Notes: generated by a model from the letters alone, not told the origin. A stretch of 64,000 nucleotides of DNA from Heyndrickxia acidicola (GCF_001636425.1 NZ_KV440953.1:3592001-3656000), one strand, 5' to 3'. Positions 27,057 through 36,034 are shown, numbered from the stretch's first letter. A program made the numbers and translations.

Positions 27057-27652
27057 TAGCAGCGATAAGAGGATTGAATGTGTCCCAATACCTTCAGCTA
27101 TTTGATACATGGCATATTATTAGGCTTTTAGGCTTTCTGGGATACTTTTTCTTTTCCATGTCATTAGCTTTTGGAATACTAAGCAGGATGTCGGTCTTTA
27201 AGAAGAAAAAAGGCTTTTTCAACCTCATCCATATGTCTGCAAGCTGGGCAGGACTTTTTTCGGTATTAGGGCATGTACTCGTCTTGCTGATCGATCATTA
27301 TCAGCCTTATACAATTCTGGAGATTATTGTTCCTTTTGCAGCCCGCTACCAAACAGTGGCTTCTGCGTTGGGTACAATTGCCTTTTTCATTTTTGTAATA
27401 GTCCTGTTTACCTCGGATGTTTTAATAACCAAAATGAAAAAATCTACTTGGAAATGGATTCATTTGTGGGTGTTTCCATCGTGGATATTGATGTTGTTTC
27501 ATGGAGTTTTTATCGGAACCGACAGCTCAACCCGATGGGGAGCGTGGGTGTATGGTGCCTCAGCTGCTATTATCGTTCTTCTTTTCGTGGTTAAGGCAAT
27601 GGACAGAGGTCAGCGGAAAACGAATGAAATGGGAATGAGAGCAAGAAGATGA
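27053..27652 (+). CDS. Ferric-reductase-like transmembrane protein
   Basis: A 199-residue protein with five to six helices. Histidines in helices suitable for bis-His haem b ligation (LIHMSASW, LGHVLVLLIDH, IHLWVFPSW, LFHGVFIG) match the ferric reductase-like/cytochrome b membrane domain (FRD, MsrQ-related). It probably moves electrons through the membrane to an extracytoplasmic acceptor. It overlaps the upstream gene by 4 bp and lies in an apbE locus, which suggests a flavin-linked partner. The basic tail is cytoplasmic. Confidence 0.8.
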   Translation: MIAAIRGLNVSQYLQLFDTWHIIRLLGFLGYFFFSMSLAFGILSRMSVFKKKKGFFNLIHMSASWAGLFSVLGHVLVLLIDHYQPYTILEIIVPFAARYQTVASALGTIAFFIFVIVLFTSDVLITKMKKSTWKWIHLWVFPSWILMLFHGVFIGTDSSTRWGAWVYGASAAIIVLLFVVKAMDRGQRKTNEMGMRARR

Positions 27653-27770
27653 TTATGATGAGATGGAATGAACAAGTCAGCGAATAGTCGTTGGCTTTTT
27701 TTATTGGTTCCTGCCAGCTGCTTTGGACATTATGGTGAAATGATGGAAAGCCTATAGGAAAAAATAATTA

Positions 27771-27858
27771 TGTGAGAAAAACTAACATGTTTATAGAATA
27801 TACTGTATTTTCATAATAGGATAGAAAATATAACAAATGTATGTAATTAAAATTCACA
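27771..27858 (+). promoter_or_regulatory. Two TnrA/GlnR boxes upstream of amt
   Basis: TGTGAGAAAAACTAACA (27771-27787) and TGTAATTAAAATTCACA (27842-27858) each match the TnrA/GlnR consensus TGTNAN7TNACA at every fixed base. A CATAAT -10 candidate (27812-27817) with no good -35 sits between them, as expected of an activator-dependent promoter. In B. subtilis, TnrA activates and GlnR represses such genes under nitrogen limitation or excess. Confidence 0.8.
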
Positions 27859-27876
27859 TAAAAAGGGGGACGAAAG

Positions 27877-29086
27877 ATGGATTCGGTATTTATGTTTATA
27901 TCCACCGTGATAGTTTGGGTGATGACACCGGGAATTGCGCTTTTTTATGGGGGGGCTTGTCCGACGGAAAAATGTTTTGAGTACAGCAATGTATAGCTTT
28001 GGTGCTATAGCAGTTGTATCGATTTTGTGGATTGCTGCGGGTTATTCCCTTGCTTTTTCGACGAAGGGCAATGCATTTATTGGAGGGTTGAATTGGCTGG
28101 GACTTAATGGGGTTGGGTTTCATCCGAATGCGGATTACAGCTCCACTGTCCCGCATAATTTATTTATGATGTTCCAGTTGACCTTTGCGGTTTTAACGGT
28201 AGCCATTATTTCGGGAGGCTTCGTTGAGAGGATGAGGTTTTCGGCCTATCTGCTATTTATTGTTCTTTGGTCTTTATTGGTTTATTCTCCTGTTGCCCAT
28301 TGGGTTTGGGGTGTAGGCGGTTGGCTTCGAAATTTGGGGACACTGGATTTTGCCGGTGGGAATGTTGTTCATATATCGTCAGGGGTAACGGCTCTTGTAA
28401 TGGCTATTATGCTTGGAAAACGCAAGGATTTGGAAGAATCTCACCAGCATAATTTAACGCTGACGGTTATAGGAGGGGCGCTCATCTGGTTCGGCTGGTA
28501 CGGATTTAATGTAGGGAGTGCTTTAACGCTGAATTCGGTAGCAATGACGGCTTTTGTGAATACCAATACAGCGGCGGCAGCCGGGATTATTGGCTGGGTA
28601 CTTTTTGAGTGGGTAGTTAAAAAAAGACCGAGTCTTGTAGGGGCTGTGTCTGGTGCGATTGCCGGGCTTGTAGCCATTACGCCTGCTTGTGGATTTGTTA
28701 CTCCGCTTTCTGCTGTGATTATAGGTTTTCTTGGAGGGGCCATTTGCTTGTGGGGTGCAACGTATCTTAAAACAAGGTTTGGATATGACGATACTCTCGA
28801 TGCGTTCGGTTTACATGGAATCGGAGGGGCGTGGGGAGGGATTGCTACAGGGCTTTTTGCTACTACTTCCGTTAATTCGGGAGGAGCGAATGGTTTGTTT
28901 TATGGTGACCCGGGCTTGCTTGTAAAACAGCTTATTGCCATAGTGGCTACGGCAGTTTTTGTTAGTGTAGCAACGTTTATTTTGGTGAAAGTGGTAAATG
29001 TCTTTGTGCCGATGAGGGTAAATGAAGAGGATGAAAAGGTAGGATTGGATTTAATCTTGCATGGGGAGAGAGCTTATCAGGATTAA
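27877..29086 (+). pseudogene. amt: Ammonium transporter gene with frameshift in a G7 run
   Basis: The ATG at 27877 (after aaaaggggga) encodes MDSVFMFISTVIVWVMTPGI and then ALFYGG, the expected Amt start. A run of seven G (27949-27955) then shifts the frame. In the next frame, LVRRKNVLSTAMYSFGAIAV continues the Amt fold to 29086. Six G would restore one frame. The remainder is intact, with the conserved pore segments DFAGGNVVHISSG, GWYGFNVGS, TNTAAAAG and DAFGLHGIGGAWGG, and about 11 helices in all. It is either a real inactivating or phase-variable change or a sequencing error. No glnK/nrgB gene follows. Confidence 0.8.
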
Positions 29087-29111
29087 TGGGTAATTTTTGG
29101 GGGTGCACGGT

Positions 29112-29147
29112 GAGCCGCTTTGCTGATTGGCAAAGAGGCTCTTTTTT
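29112..29147 (+). terminator. Terminator after amt
   Basis: gagcc-g-ctttg (29112-29122) pairs with caaag-a-ggctc (29131-29141), followed by T6. Confidence 0.85.
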
Positions 29148-29184
29148 AGTGAATGGGGAGTAGTAGATTTCTTTTGTATGGTAA

Positions 29185-29225
29185 AGCGTTAAAGGGGTCT
29201 GACCCCTTTAGTGCAGTGAAGTGTT
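29185..29225. repeat. GGGGTCTGACCCC repeat, copy 2
   Basis: gttaaaggggtctgacccct followed by ttagtgcagtgaag; same family as 21345-21392. Confidence 0.65.
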
Positions 29226-29260
29226 AAATTGCAGTGGCTCTGTGGCTCTTATAAGTAATA

Positions 29261-29292
29261 AAAAACCTGTCCCCGAGTTGGGACAGGTTTTT
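29261..29292 (-). terminator. Bidirectional terminator
   Basis: aaaaacctgtccc (29261-29273) pairs with gggacaggttttt (29280-29292), loop cgagtt. It terminates the minus-strand CDF gene and can act on the plus strand. Confidence 0.92.
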
Positions 29293-29352
29293 GTTCCGAA
29301 ATACGACTGCAAACATTAGCCTTGTTTGTACTTCTGTATGTCATGCTTTCGA

Positions 29353-30252
29353 TTAATCGGAATCCGGATAATAGGGATTTAGGTGAATCAGAACCTCCTG
29401 GATATGATCGTTTTCCTTCATAAGGGCATCCTTGATATTTCGGCCCAAATCATGCCCTTCTTTGATGGTTTTAAAATAATCAATCGAAATGCGGATATCG
29501 ACCAATATGTAATTGCCATGCTCTCTTGCCCGAATGCGGTCAATGCGCCTTACTTCGGGGAAGGAAGAGATGGTGGAAGAAAACTCTTCGATCAGTTCGT
29601 TATCGATGTTGCTTTCCATTAAGATGTTAAAGGAATTGGATAGAAGCTCTTTTGCGATATTAAAAATAAGGTAAGCGACAAAAATACTGGCAAGCTTATC
29701 TCCATATAATAAGAAAACGACATGAAGCTTGCTTCCTAGAATGGATAAGACAACCCCGAGGGCTGCTGCGATGGAAGCGACAATATCTGCTTTGTGGTCG
29801 AATGCGATGGCTTCAATTGCTTTGCTGTTATAGTTTTTGGCTACTTTCATAGAGTAATTATAAAGAAGTTTTTTGGCAACGAAGGAGAATAAGGCAACCC
29901 ACATGGCGAGAAGTGTCGGTGCTTCAAGCGGATGGAAGATTCCCATAACAGCCTCGTACACAACGTATAATGAGACGAGTAAGAGTAAAAGTCCTACTAT
30001 ACCTGATACAATTACCTCCGCTTTTCCGTGTCCGTAAGGGTGGTCCTCGTCTGCTGGTTTATTTGCCAGTTTAATGACAAGCACAACAATGACAGATGCG
30101 AATACATCAGCCGCTGAGTGTATCCCGTCTGCGAAAACTGCGTCACTATGTCCGTAGGAGCCGAGAATGACTTTTCCTAATGTTAGGGCTATGTTGCTCC
30201 ATACGCTGATCCATGCAACTCTTTTTGCGATGGACTCCCGGTTTATTTCCAT
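29353..30252 (-). CDS. Cation diffusion facilitator (CDF) metal exporter
   Basis: A 299-residue protein with six helices. Metal-site motifs are DGIHSAADVFAS (helix 2) and DHKADIVAS (helix 5), followed by a cytoplasmic ferredoxin-like C-terminal domain ending HPYYPD. CDF proteins exchange Zn2+, Mn2+, Co2+ or Fe2+ for protons across the membrane. The D...D sets resemble the Mn/Fe group, but metal choice cannot be fixed by eye. The ATG at 30252 follows tagaggtggaataa. The following 30253-30672 stretch holds no gene or clear element. Confidence 0.88.
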   Translation of the reverse strand: MEINRESIAKRVAWISVWSNIALTLGKVILGSYGHSDAVFADGIHSAADVFASVIVVLVIKLANKPADEDHPYGHGKAEVIVSGIVGLLLLLVSLYVVYEAVMGIFHPLEAPTLLAMWVALFSFVAKKLLYNYSMKVAKNYNSKAIEAIAFDHKADIVASIAAALGVVLSILGSKLHVVFLLYGDKLASIFVAYLIFNIAKELLSNSFNILMESNIDNELIEEFSSTISSFPEVRRIDRIRAREHGNYILVDIRISIDYFKTIKEGHDLGRNIKDALMKENDHIQEVLIHLNPYYPDSD

Positions 30253-30672
30253 TTATTCCACCTCTAAATGCTATATAAAATGAGTGCTTTTTAATAGTAG
30301 CATTCCCAATTAGTGTGGGTCTAGAGCAAGTAATTTAAACTTATCAATACTATTGGTGAAACTGAAATTGTCTTAGGGGGAATAAAAAATGTTTCGCGCG
30401 GGCAAAAAAGGTTTTTATTTTGGCGGATAAAATAGAAAATTGGTGTGTAAAAAAAACGCTCTTATCATATAGGAGCATTCAATTAAATCTAGGGGTATTT
30501 GGAAAAAAACAGCTGTACTTAAACATAAATTAGTAACCTATGCAAAAGATAGTCTTAAAAAGCATAACATTTAGAGTATTGATTTAAGTGGGAAGTAAGG
30601 TATGTAAAGCGTCAAGGGGTTAATAATGAGTTGTAGGTAGAAGAATGAATGCAGATGTGGTAAAATAGGTGA

Positions 30673-30701
30673 GTGACACTGTTCGTGAAATGAAGTATAT
30701 A
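30673..30701 (+). promoter_or_regulatory. SigA-type promoter of helD
   Basis: GTGACA (30673-30678), a 17 bp spacer, then TATATA (30696-30701), 70 bp before the start codon. Confidence 0.6.
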
Positions 30702-30771
30702 TTTATCTAATATAACATTAACATAAATAACGCTGGGTGTCAACTATTTTGTTTCTTTAAGGAGGGTTCTT

Positions 30772-33111
30772 ATGGATATTCATCATGATGAATGGATAGA
30801 AGAGCAGAAAAGAGTGGACGACACCGTCGATAAGGTAAAGAGAAAGGAAGAGAATTTAAAGGCCAGTGTAGAGCTGGTAAAAGCAGAAGCCACTGAAATT
30901 AGAAAAAACTTTTGGGAAGATGTGACGGTGAACCTTGATGAGCCTGACGATGTGGCAGAAACCCATACAAGTATACGCCAGCAGGCAGAGCTGCTTTCTG
31001 AGCGGGAAAGAAGCTACGGACATGCTGAGGAGAATGTAAAGACTCTTCGAAGGCTTGCCTATTCCCCTTATTTTGCAAGGATTGATTTTCAAGAAGCGGA
31101 CGAACCTCTAGAAAAAATCTATATAGGGATTGCCTCGTTCATCAATGAAAAGGATGAGCATCTTGTGTATGATTGGCGTGCTCCCATATCAAGTATTTAT
31201 TATGACGGCGTACCGGGGCCTGTTTCATATCAAACACCTGATGGATTCAGGGAAGGAGAAATGACGCTTAAAAGACAGTTCTTGATCAGGAGCGGAAAAA
31301 TCGAAGCGATGTTTGATACAGGCATGACAATTGGGGATGAGATGCTCCAGGAAATGCTTGGGGAGAAAGCAAACACCTATATGAAAAACATCGTATCAAC
31401 CATTCAAGAAGAACAGAACAGAATCATAAGAGACGCCAAAAGCAATCTGCTTTTTGTTCAAGGTGCAGCCGGAAGCGGCAAAACATCTGCTGCTCTGCAA
31501 AGAATTGCTTTTCTGCTTTACCATTTCAGGGATTCTTTGCAGGCAGAACAGATTATTTTATTTTCCCCTAACAAGCTGTTTAATAGTTACATTTCAAAGG
31601 TCCTTCCCGAACTTGGGGAAAACAATATGCAGCAAACCACTTTTCTTGATTACGCACAGTCCCGTCTTGGTCCCGCATTTGAGGTGGAAAGCTTGTTTGA
31701 GCAGTTCGAAAATAGGGTGAATGACGAATTGGCTGAAGCAGTGTGGAGAAAAGAGGCAATCAGATTAAAAGGAAGCAAAAGCTTTTTCAATGCCGTTCAG
31801 TCCTACGCAGAAAACGTAATGAACGATGGACTTATGTTCAGGGACATTCGTTTTCGAGGAGAGACGCTTATTGGGAAGGAAACGATTGCGGAGCTGTTTT
31901 ATTCTTATGGAAGTTCCTACTCGATGCCAAACCGGATGAACCTTGTGGCAAAAGAGATATTGAGAAAGTTGGCTGTGTTAGCGAAGGAGCAGGAGAAATC
32001 TGAATGGGTTGAAGCAGAAATGGAGCTTTTAGACCGCGAAGACTACTTAAAGGCGTACCGCCATTCACAAAAGGGAAGTAAAAAAGAAGGTATCCGCTTT
32101 GATTCCTTTGATAAAGAGAAAGGGTTTCTTGCAAAGGAAATTGTGAATCAGCACTTTGCCCGTTTGAAAAGAATGGTAAAACGCTATCGCTTTATAAATC
32201 TTAAATCTCAATACATGGATTTCTTAAAGAAGGTTCCTGATTTCATGGACCAACCTCTCCTTTCTTTTAAAACAGAAGAATGGAGCAGAATTATAAAACA
32301 TACGGAAGAATATATGCAGAAAAAGCGGATTTACATGGAGGATCTCGTTCCTTTCCTTTTTCTTGGAGATTTAATTACAGGAAAAAGATCACAAACATCC
32401 ATGAAGCATGTTTTTATTGATGAAATTCAAGATTATTCCGAAGCTCAGTTAGCCTATCTTAAGTTTTTGTTTCCTTTCAGCAAATTTACAATGCTTGGAG
32501 ATATTAACCAGACGATATACGGGTTTGGCCAACAGAATCTTCTCGACTCCATTGTGAAATTGATGGGGGAGGAACGGGCAGAGATAGTCCGTTTGAAAAA
32601 AAGCTATCGTTCCACACTTCCGATTACGAGATTTACAAAAGAAATCTTAAAGGGAGGAGAGGAAATCGAGCTGTTTGAACGAGATGGCGACCTGCCTATT
32701 GTGGCTGTTGTGCCAGACAAAGCGTCACAAATCGAGCTGATTGCCAAACAAGCAAAAGAGCTGGCAAAAGAAAGCCGTTCGGTTGCGATAATCGGAAAAT
32801 CAATGAAGGAATGCGAAGAAGCATACAATTATTTGAGTGAGAAGCTGGAAATTACCTTAATGGGTGAAAAAAATACCGAGTTAACAGAAGGTATTATTCT
32901 TCTTCCTTCTTATCTTGCAAAAGGCCTGGAATTCGATCATGTGATGATATTGAATGCCTCGAAGGAGAGGTACACTGAAGAATCGGAGAGAACGCTTTTA
33001 TATACCATGTGTACAAGGGCTATGCATCACCTGTATGTCATAAGTGTGGGAAGGCCGACACATTTACTAGATGATGTACCAGAAGAGTACTACGAGCTGC
33101 GGCAGTATTAG
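30772..33111 (+). CDS. helD: RNA polymerase recycling motor HelD (UvrD-like ATPase)
   Basis: A 779-residue superfamily 1 ATPase, the usual HelD length. The N-terminal 75 residues are a charged coiled coil (the secondary-channel arm). Walker A GAAGSGKT is at residues 231-238, the DEIQD box near residue 545, and the C-terminal helicase motifs include KGLEFDHVMI and LLYTMCTRAMHHLYV. HelD removes stalled RNA polymerase from nucleic acid. The ATG follows aaggaggg. The TAG stop lies inside the 8 bp target duplication of the MITE-like element that follows directly. Confidence 0.9.
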   Translation: MDIHHDEWIEEQKRVDDTVDKVKRKEENLKASVELVKAEATEIRKNFWEDVTVNLDEPDDVAETHTSIRQQAELLSERERSYGHAEENVKTLRRLAYSPYFARIDFQEADEPLEKIYIGIASFINEKDEHLVYDWRAPISSIYYDGVPGPVSYQTPDGFREGEMTLKRQFLIRSGKIEAMFDTGMTIGDEMLQEMLGEKANTYMKNIVSTIQEEQNRIIRDAKSNLLFVQGAAGSGKTSAALQRIAFLLYHFRDSLQAEQIILFSPNKLFNSYISKVLPELGENNMQQTTFLDYAQSRLGPAFEVESLFEQFENRVNDELAEAVWRKEAIRLKGSKSFFNAVQSYAENVMNDGLMFRDIRFRGETLIGKETIAELFYSYGSSYSMPNRMNLVAKEILRKLAVLAKEQEKSEWVEAEMELLDREDYLKAYRHSQKGSKKEGIRFDSFDKEKGFLAKEIVNQHFARLKRMVKRYRFINLKSQYMDFLKKVPDFMDQPLLSFKTEEWSRIIKHTEEYMQKKRIYMEDLVPFLFLGDLITGKRSQTSMKHVFIDEIQDYSEAQLAYLKFLFPFSKFTMLGDINQTIYGFGQQNLLDSIVKLMGEERAEIVRLKKSYRSTLPITRFTKEILKGGEEIELFERDGDLPIVAVVPDKASQIELIAKQAKELAKESRSVAIIGKSMKECEEAYNYLSEKLEITLMGEKNTELTEGIILLPSYLAKGLEFDHVMILNASKERYTEESERTLLYTMCTRAMHHLYVISVGRPTHLLDDVPEEYYELRQY

Positions 33112-33116
33112 TCAAA

Positions 33117-33278
33117 GGCTTTTTTACTTAGTTTGTTGCATTACGTACAAAGGATCATTCCGTATATTGATTGTCTGTCTTCACGGCATCTTTCTGTAAG
33201 CTGTTAAAAAAATTTAATACGGAACCTGAGTTTTTAATCATTTTTCGAGTCCAATAGCAATAAAATTCGAAAAGAGCC
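33117..33278 (-). mobile_element. 160 bp MITE-like element, copy abutting helD stop
   Basis: 162 bp in reverse orientation: it starts ggcttttttacttagtttg and ends ttcgaaaagagcc. It is flanked by tagtcaaa (33109-33116) and taatcaaa (33279-33286), matching 7 of 8. The left direct repeat includes the helD stop codon. The body is among the more diverged copies. Confidence 0.75.
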
Positions 33279-33296
33279 TAATCAAAAATGAGAGAA

Positions 33297-33330
33297 AGTG
33301 GTGTCTCTATGGGGACGCTGCTTTTTTGTT
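33297..33330 (+). terminator. Probable terminator downstream of helD
   Basis: agtggtgtc (33297-33305) pairs with gacgctgct (33314-33322), including three G-T pairs, followed by T6. It lies just beyond the MITE-like element. Confidence 0.55.
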
Positions 33331-33399
33331 AGGGAATGATAAAATGCTTATCATGTGGATATTTTTCTTGTTCAGCTACAGTCGGAAGGTTAGAAACCA

Positions 33400-33515
33400 A
33401 ACCTCCTAACCATCATCTCGAGTCTTAAGCCCGGCCGTCTAGAAGGTTAAATAGCAAACCTTCAGCCGACTTGACATATGCTTTTCGCCGATAAGCAGGC
33501 CCCTTGCGCTTTTGT
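33400..33515. repeat. Diverged palindromic intergenic element
   Basis: Fragments gccggccgtctag, ttcagccgactt and cttttcgccgataagcaggc + cccttgcgcttttgt resemble the 571-718 family but are heavily changed. Confidence 0.4.
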
Positions 33516-33702
33516 TGTTTCGACAGTTACTACAACATTATGATAGTAAATGACAAATTGGGCATAATCGTTTACTCTGTAAATATATGAGAAGAATGCA
33601 AGAGTAAACATGGTTAAGGGTATAAGTAGAAGCTCTCCTGTGCACCCATGATTTTCGATAAGTTTTTCTCTTTAATTAGTGAAAGGAAAGGGAGATGCTA
33701 TC

Positions 33703-34329
33703 ATGCAGATTAAAATTATAAAACGGGAGGCAAGGCAGATATTGCGCGGTAATTGGGGGCCGGCAATACTTGTTGCACTTCTTACGTATGTCCTTAGCGA
33801 AGGAGTGCCATTTGCGATTGAACAATTCATCGGAGGAAACGATTCTACGCAAGGGCAGTTATTCAACTTTTTTGTTTCGATTTTATTGTCTCCCCTTACG
33901 ATTGGATGCACATGGTCCTTTTTATATTTGGCAAGAAGCGGGTCTGCATCGTTTGAACAAATTTTCAGTCCGTCTGCCGAGTTCAAGGATTATCTGAAGT
34001 CGCTTGGGCTTTATCTGTTAGTTTATATTTATTCATTCCTGTGGTATTTGCTGTTGATCGTACCGGGTATCATTAAAAGTATTGCTTATTCACAATCCTA
34101 TTATCTGTATAAAGACCATCCTGATTACACCCCGAATCAGTTGATTACGGAAAGCAGAAGAATCATGAAGGGGCATAAGTGGACGTATTTTTTGCTTATT
34201 CTCAGCTTCATAGGGTGGTTTATATTAAGTTTGCTGACACTGGGAATCGGGCTTATTTGGTTAGTTCCATATGTTAAGACATCATTGGGTGTTTTTTATA
34301 TAAAAATTAAGAATTCAGAAGTATACTAA
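33703..34329 (+). CDS. DUF975 family membrane protein
   Basis: A 208-residue protein with about five helices. The N-terminal amphipathic start IKIIKREARQILRGNWG and the middle block LLIVPGIIKSIAYSQSYYL + YKDHPDYTPNQLITESRRIMKG are hallmarks of DUF975 integral membrane proteins of Firmicutes. Their function is unknown. I choose the ATG at 33703, with aaagggaga 7 bases upstream. An in-frame GTG at 33679 is less well placed. Confidence 0.82.
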   Translation: MQIKIIKREARQILRGNWGPAILVALLTYVLSEGVPFAIEQFIGGNDSTQGQLFNFFVSILLSPLTIGCTWSFLYLARSGSASFEQIFSPSAEFKDYLKSLGLYLLVYIYSFLWYLLLIVPGIIKSIAYSQSYYLYKDHPDYTPNQLITESRRIMKGHKWTYFLLILSFIGWFILSLLTLGIGLIWLVPYVKTSLGVFYIKIKNSEVY

Positions 34330-34425
34330 GAAGGACGGCAATCCGGCAGAATGGCTGGGTTGTTTTTGTATTAGGGGTTTATCGCAGGGAGGAGACGTAA
34401 AAATCTGCTAGCCGATAGGCTCCCT

Positions 34426-34575
34426 TCAACCTGCTAGTTGATTTCCGCTGCAGGCACTCGCTTTCCGCGGGGCGTCCGGGAGCCTCCTCGTCGCAAGCTC
34501 CTGCGGTGTCTCCCTATGCCAGCTTTTCCCGCAGGAGTCTCGTGCCTTTCGCTTCAATCAACTTTGGATTCAGTT
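34426..34575 (-). repeat. Bacillaceae dispersed repeat, full copy, inverted
   Basis: Blocks in reverse order: gttgatttccgctgcaggca, ctcgctttccgcgg, gggagcctcctcgtcgcaag, ttcccgcaggagtctcgtgc. This is the same element as 10765-10905. Confidence 0.8.
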
Positions 34576-34740
34576 CTTACTCCAGGCTCTTACTTAGGTA
34601 TGGGGTAGCACTCTGTTCATCACGCTAGTTCATTTCCGCTCAATCTATAGGTGTAAAATCAGCATAGATTATTAAAATACTTTCTTCATCATATAGGCTT
34701 TGGCTAGGGACTTTCTTCCTGTAAGGCATCTTTTTGTGAG

Positions 34741-34900
34741 GGCTCTTATCGTAAACTCTGTAGCTATGACCAAAAAAGAGGATTGAAAATTAGGTTCTGT
34801 ATTAAAACTTGTGAATAGCTTACGAAAAGATGCCAAGAAGACAGAAAACCTGCGAAATGATCTATTTGTTTGTAAAGCAATACTCTATGCGAAAACAACC
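34741..34900 (+). mobile_element. 160 bp MITE-like element upstream of fosB
   Basis: 160 bp from ggctcttatcgtaaac to atgcgaaaacaacc, with the internal cttacgaaaagatgcc block. The 8 bp flanks (tttgtgag / gtatatga) do not match, so this may be an old or rearranged copy. Its right end is 21 bp before the fosB start codon. Confidence 0.75.
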
Positions 34901-34921
34901 GTATATGAAAGAGGGAGAGAA

Positions 34922-35347
34922 ATGGATTGGAAAGGGAGTATTAATCATCTTCTGTTTTCGGTTTCCGATTTGGAACGTTCGATTGCGTTTTACAAAAATG
35001 TTTTTAATGCAAAGCTTTTAGTGAAAGGAAGATCGACCGCTTATTTTGACATGCATGGTCTCTGGCTGGCATTAAACGAGGAAAAAGAAATTCCGAGGAA
35101 GGAAATCAATCATTCGTATACGCATATTGCGTTTGATTTGAAAGAAGAAGATCACGATGAAATGGTTAAAAAACTGGTTTCTTTAAAGGTAACTATTCTG
35201 AAAGGTAGAGAAAGGGATGTACTTGACAGGAAATCAATCTACTTTACTGATCCCGACGGCCATAAATTTGAATTTCATACTGGCTCCCTGAATGAAAGAA
35301 TGGAGTATTACAAGCAGAAGAAACCCCACATGAAATTTTATGAGTAA
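34922..35347 (+). CDS. fosB: Metallothiol transferase FosB (fosfomycin resistance)
   Basis: A 141-residue VOC-superfamily enzyme that adds bacillithiol (or cysteine) to fosfomycin with a divalent metal. The sequence follows Bacillus FosB closely: INHLLFSVSDLERSIAFY, KLLVKGRSTAYFDMHGLWLA, SYTHIAF, GRERD and SIYFTDPDGHKFEFHTG. Expected metal ligands are His9, His68 and Glu117. The ATG at 34922 follows agagggaga. The longer frame starting at 34811 only translates the MITE-like element. In B. subtilis, fosB is SigW-controlled. I find no SigW promoter here, and the element occupies that region. Confidence 0.95.
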   Translation: MDWKGSINHLLFSVSDLERSIAFYKNVFNAKLLVKGRSTAYFDMHGLWLALNEEKEIPRKEINHSYTHIAFDLKEEDHDEMVKKLVSLKVTILKGRERDVLDRKSIYFTDPDGHKFEFHTGSLNERMEYYKQKKPHMKFYE

Positions 35348-35484
35348 TGACAGCTCATATCCTTCTATAAAGGTGATCCTTTTTGCTTTCTGATAAGTGT
35401 GAACCCCCAAACAAAGTGGATATGGTAAGACTTTCATGATATGATGATTAGTAGATTGCATGGAAAAGAGGAGGAACATTTTAA

Positions 35485-36024
35485 GTGAATAAAAAAGAAG
35501 TTCTTTCATGGATTAAATCCATTTTGATAGCCTTGGTCATATTCGTTATTATTCGACAGTTCATTTTTGTTCCGAGTGTGGTCGAAGGTGATTCAATGTT
35601 GCCAAATCTGCAGAATGGAAATCGGATTATTGTTAGCAGGCTGGGCGATATCCATCATTTTGATAAAATAGTCTTCCATGCTCCGGATGCAAATGAAAAT
35701 TATGTGAAACGAGTTATTGGAATGCCTGGAGATAAAGTCGAAATGAAGAATGACGTTCTTTATATTAATGGCAAGGCTTATACAGAGCCGTATTTAAAGA
35801 AAAATAGAGAGAAACTTGCACCTATGCAGAAACTGACAGGTGATTTTACTCTTAAGGAATTGACGGGTAAAACGACTGTGCCAAAAGGAGATCTCTTCGT
35901 TTTGGGGGATAACCGTTTAATTAGTAATGACAGCCGTTATTTTGGCTTTGTTCCGATGAAATCTGTTATTGGGAAAGTGGAGCTCAGGTTCTGGCCTTTA
36001 AATGAAGTGGGCGAACCTAAATAA
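35485..36024 (+). CDS. lepB: Type I signal peptidase
   Basis: A 179-residue serine-lysine protease that cleaves signal peptides outside the membrane. It has one N-terminal anchor (residues 10-28). Catalytic Ser37 lies in VVEGDSMLP and Lys75 in YVKRVIGMPGD. VLGDNRLISNDSRYFG is box E. The size and single anchor match the Bacillus SipS/SipV types. The insert LTGDFTLKELTGKTTVPKGD is nearest to SipV-like forms as I recall them. The start is the GTG at 35485, after agaggagg at 11 bases. A terminator follows. Confidence 0.93.
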   Translation: MNKKEVLSWIKSILIALVIFVIIRQFIFVPSVVEGDSMLPNLQNGNRIIVSRLGDIHHFDKIVFHAPDANENYVKRVIGMPGDKVEMKNDVLYINGKAYTEPYLKKNREKLAPMQKLTGDFTLKELTGKTTVPKGDLFVLGDNRLISNDSRYFGFVPMKSVIGKVELRFWPLNEVGEPK

Positions 36025-36034
36025 ATAATCGAGT

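Noticed and set aside
34811-34921. N-terminal extension of FosB
   Set aside because: The extra 37 codons translate the MITE-like element. FosB homologues start at the ATG at 34922, which has an excellent ribosome site.
34741-34921. SigW promoter for fosB
   Set aside because: No AAC...CGTA pair with the right spacing was found. gaaaac and ccgta occur only as parts of the repeat.
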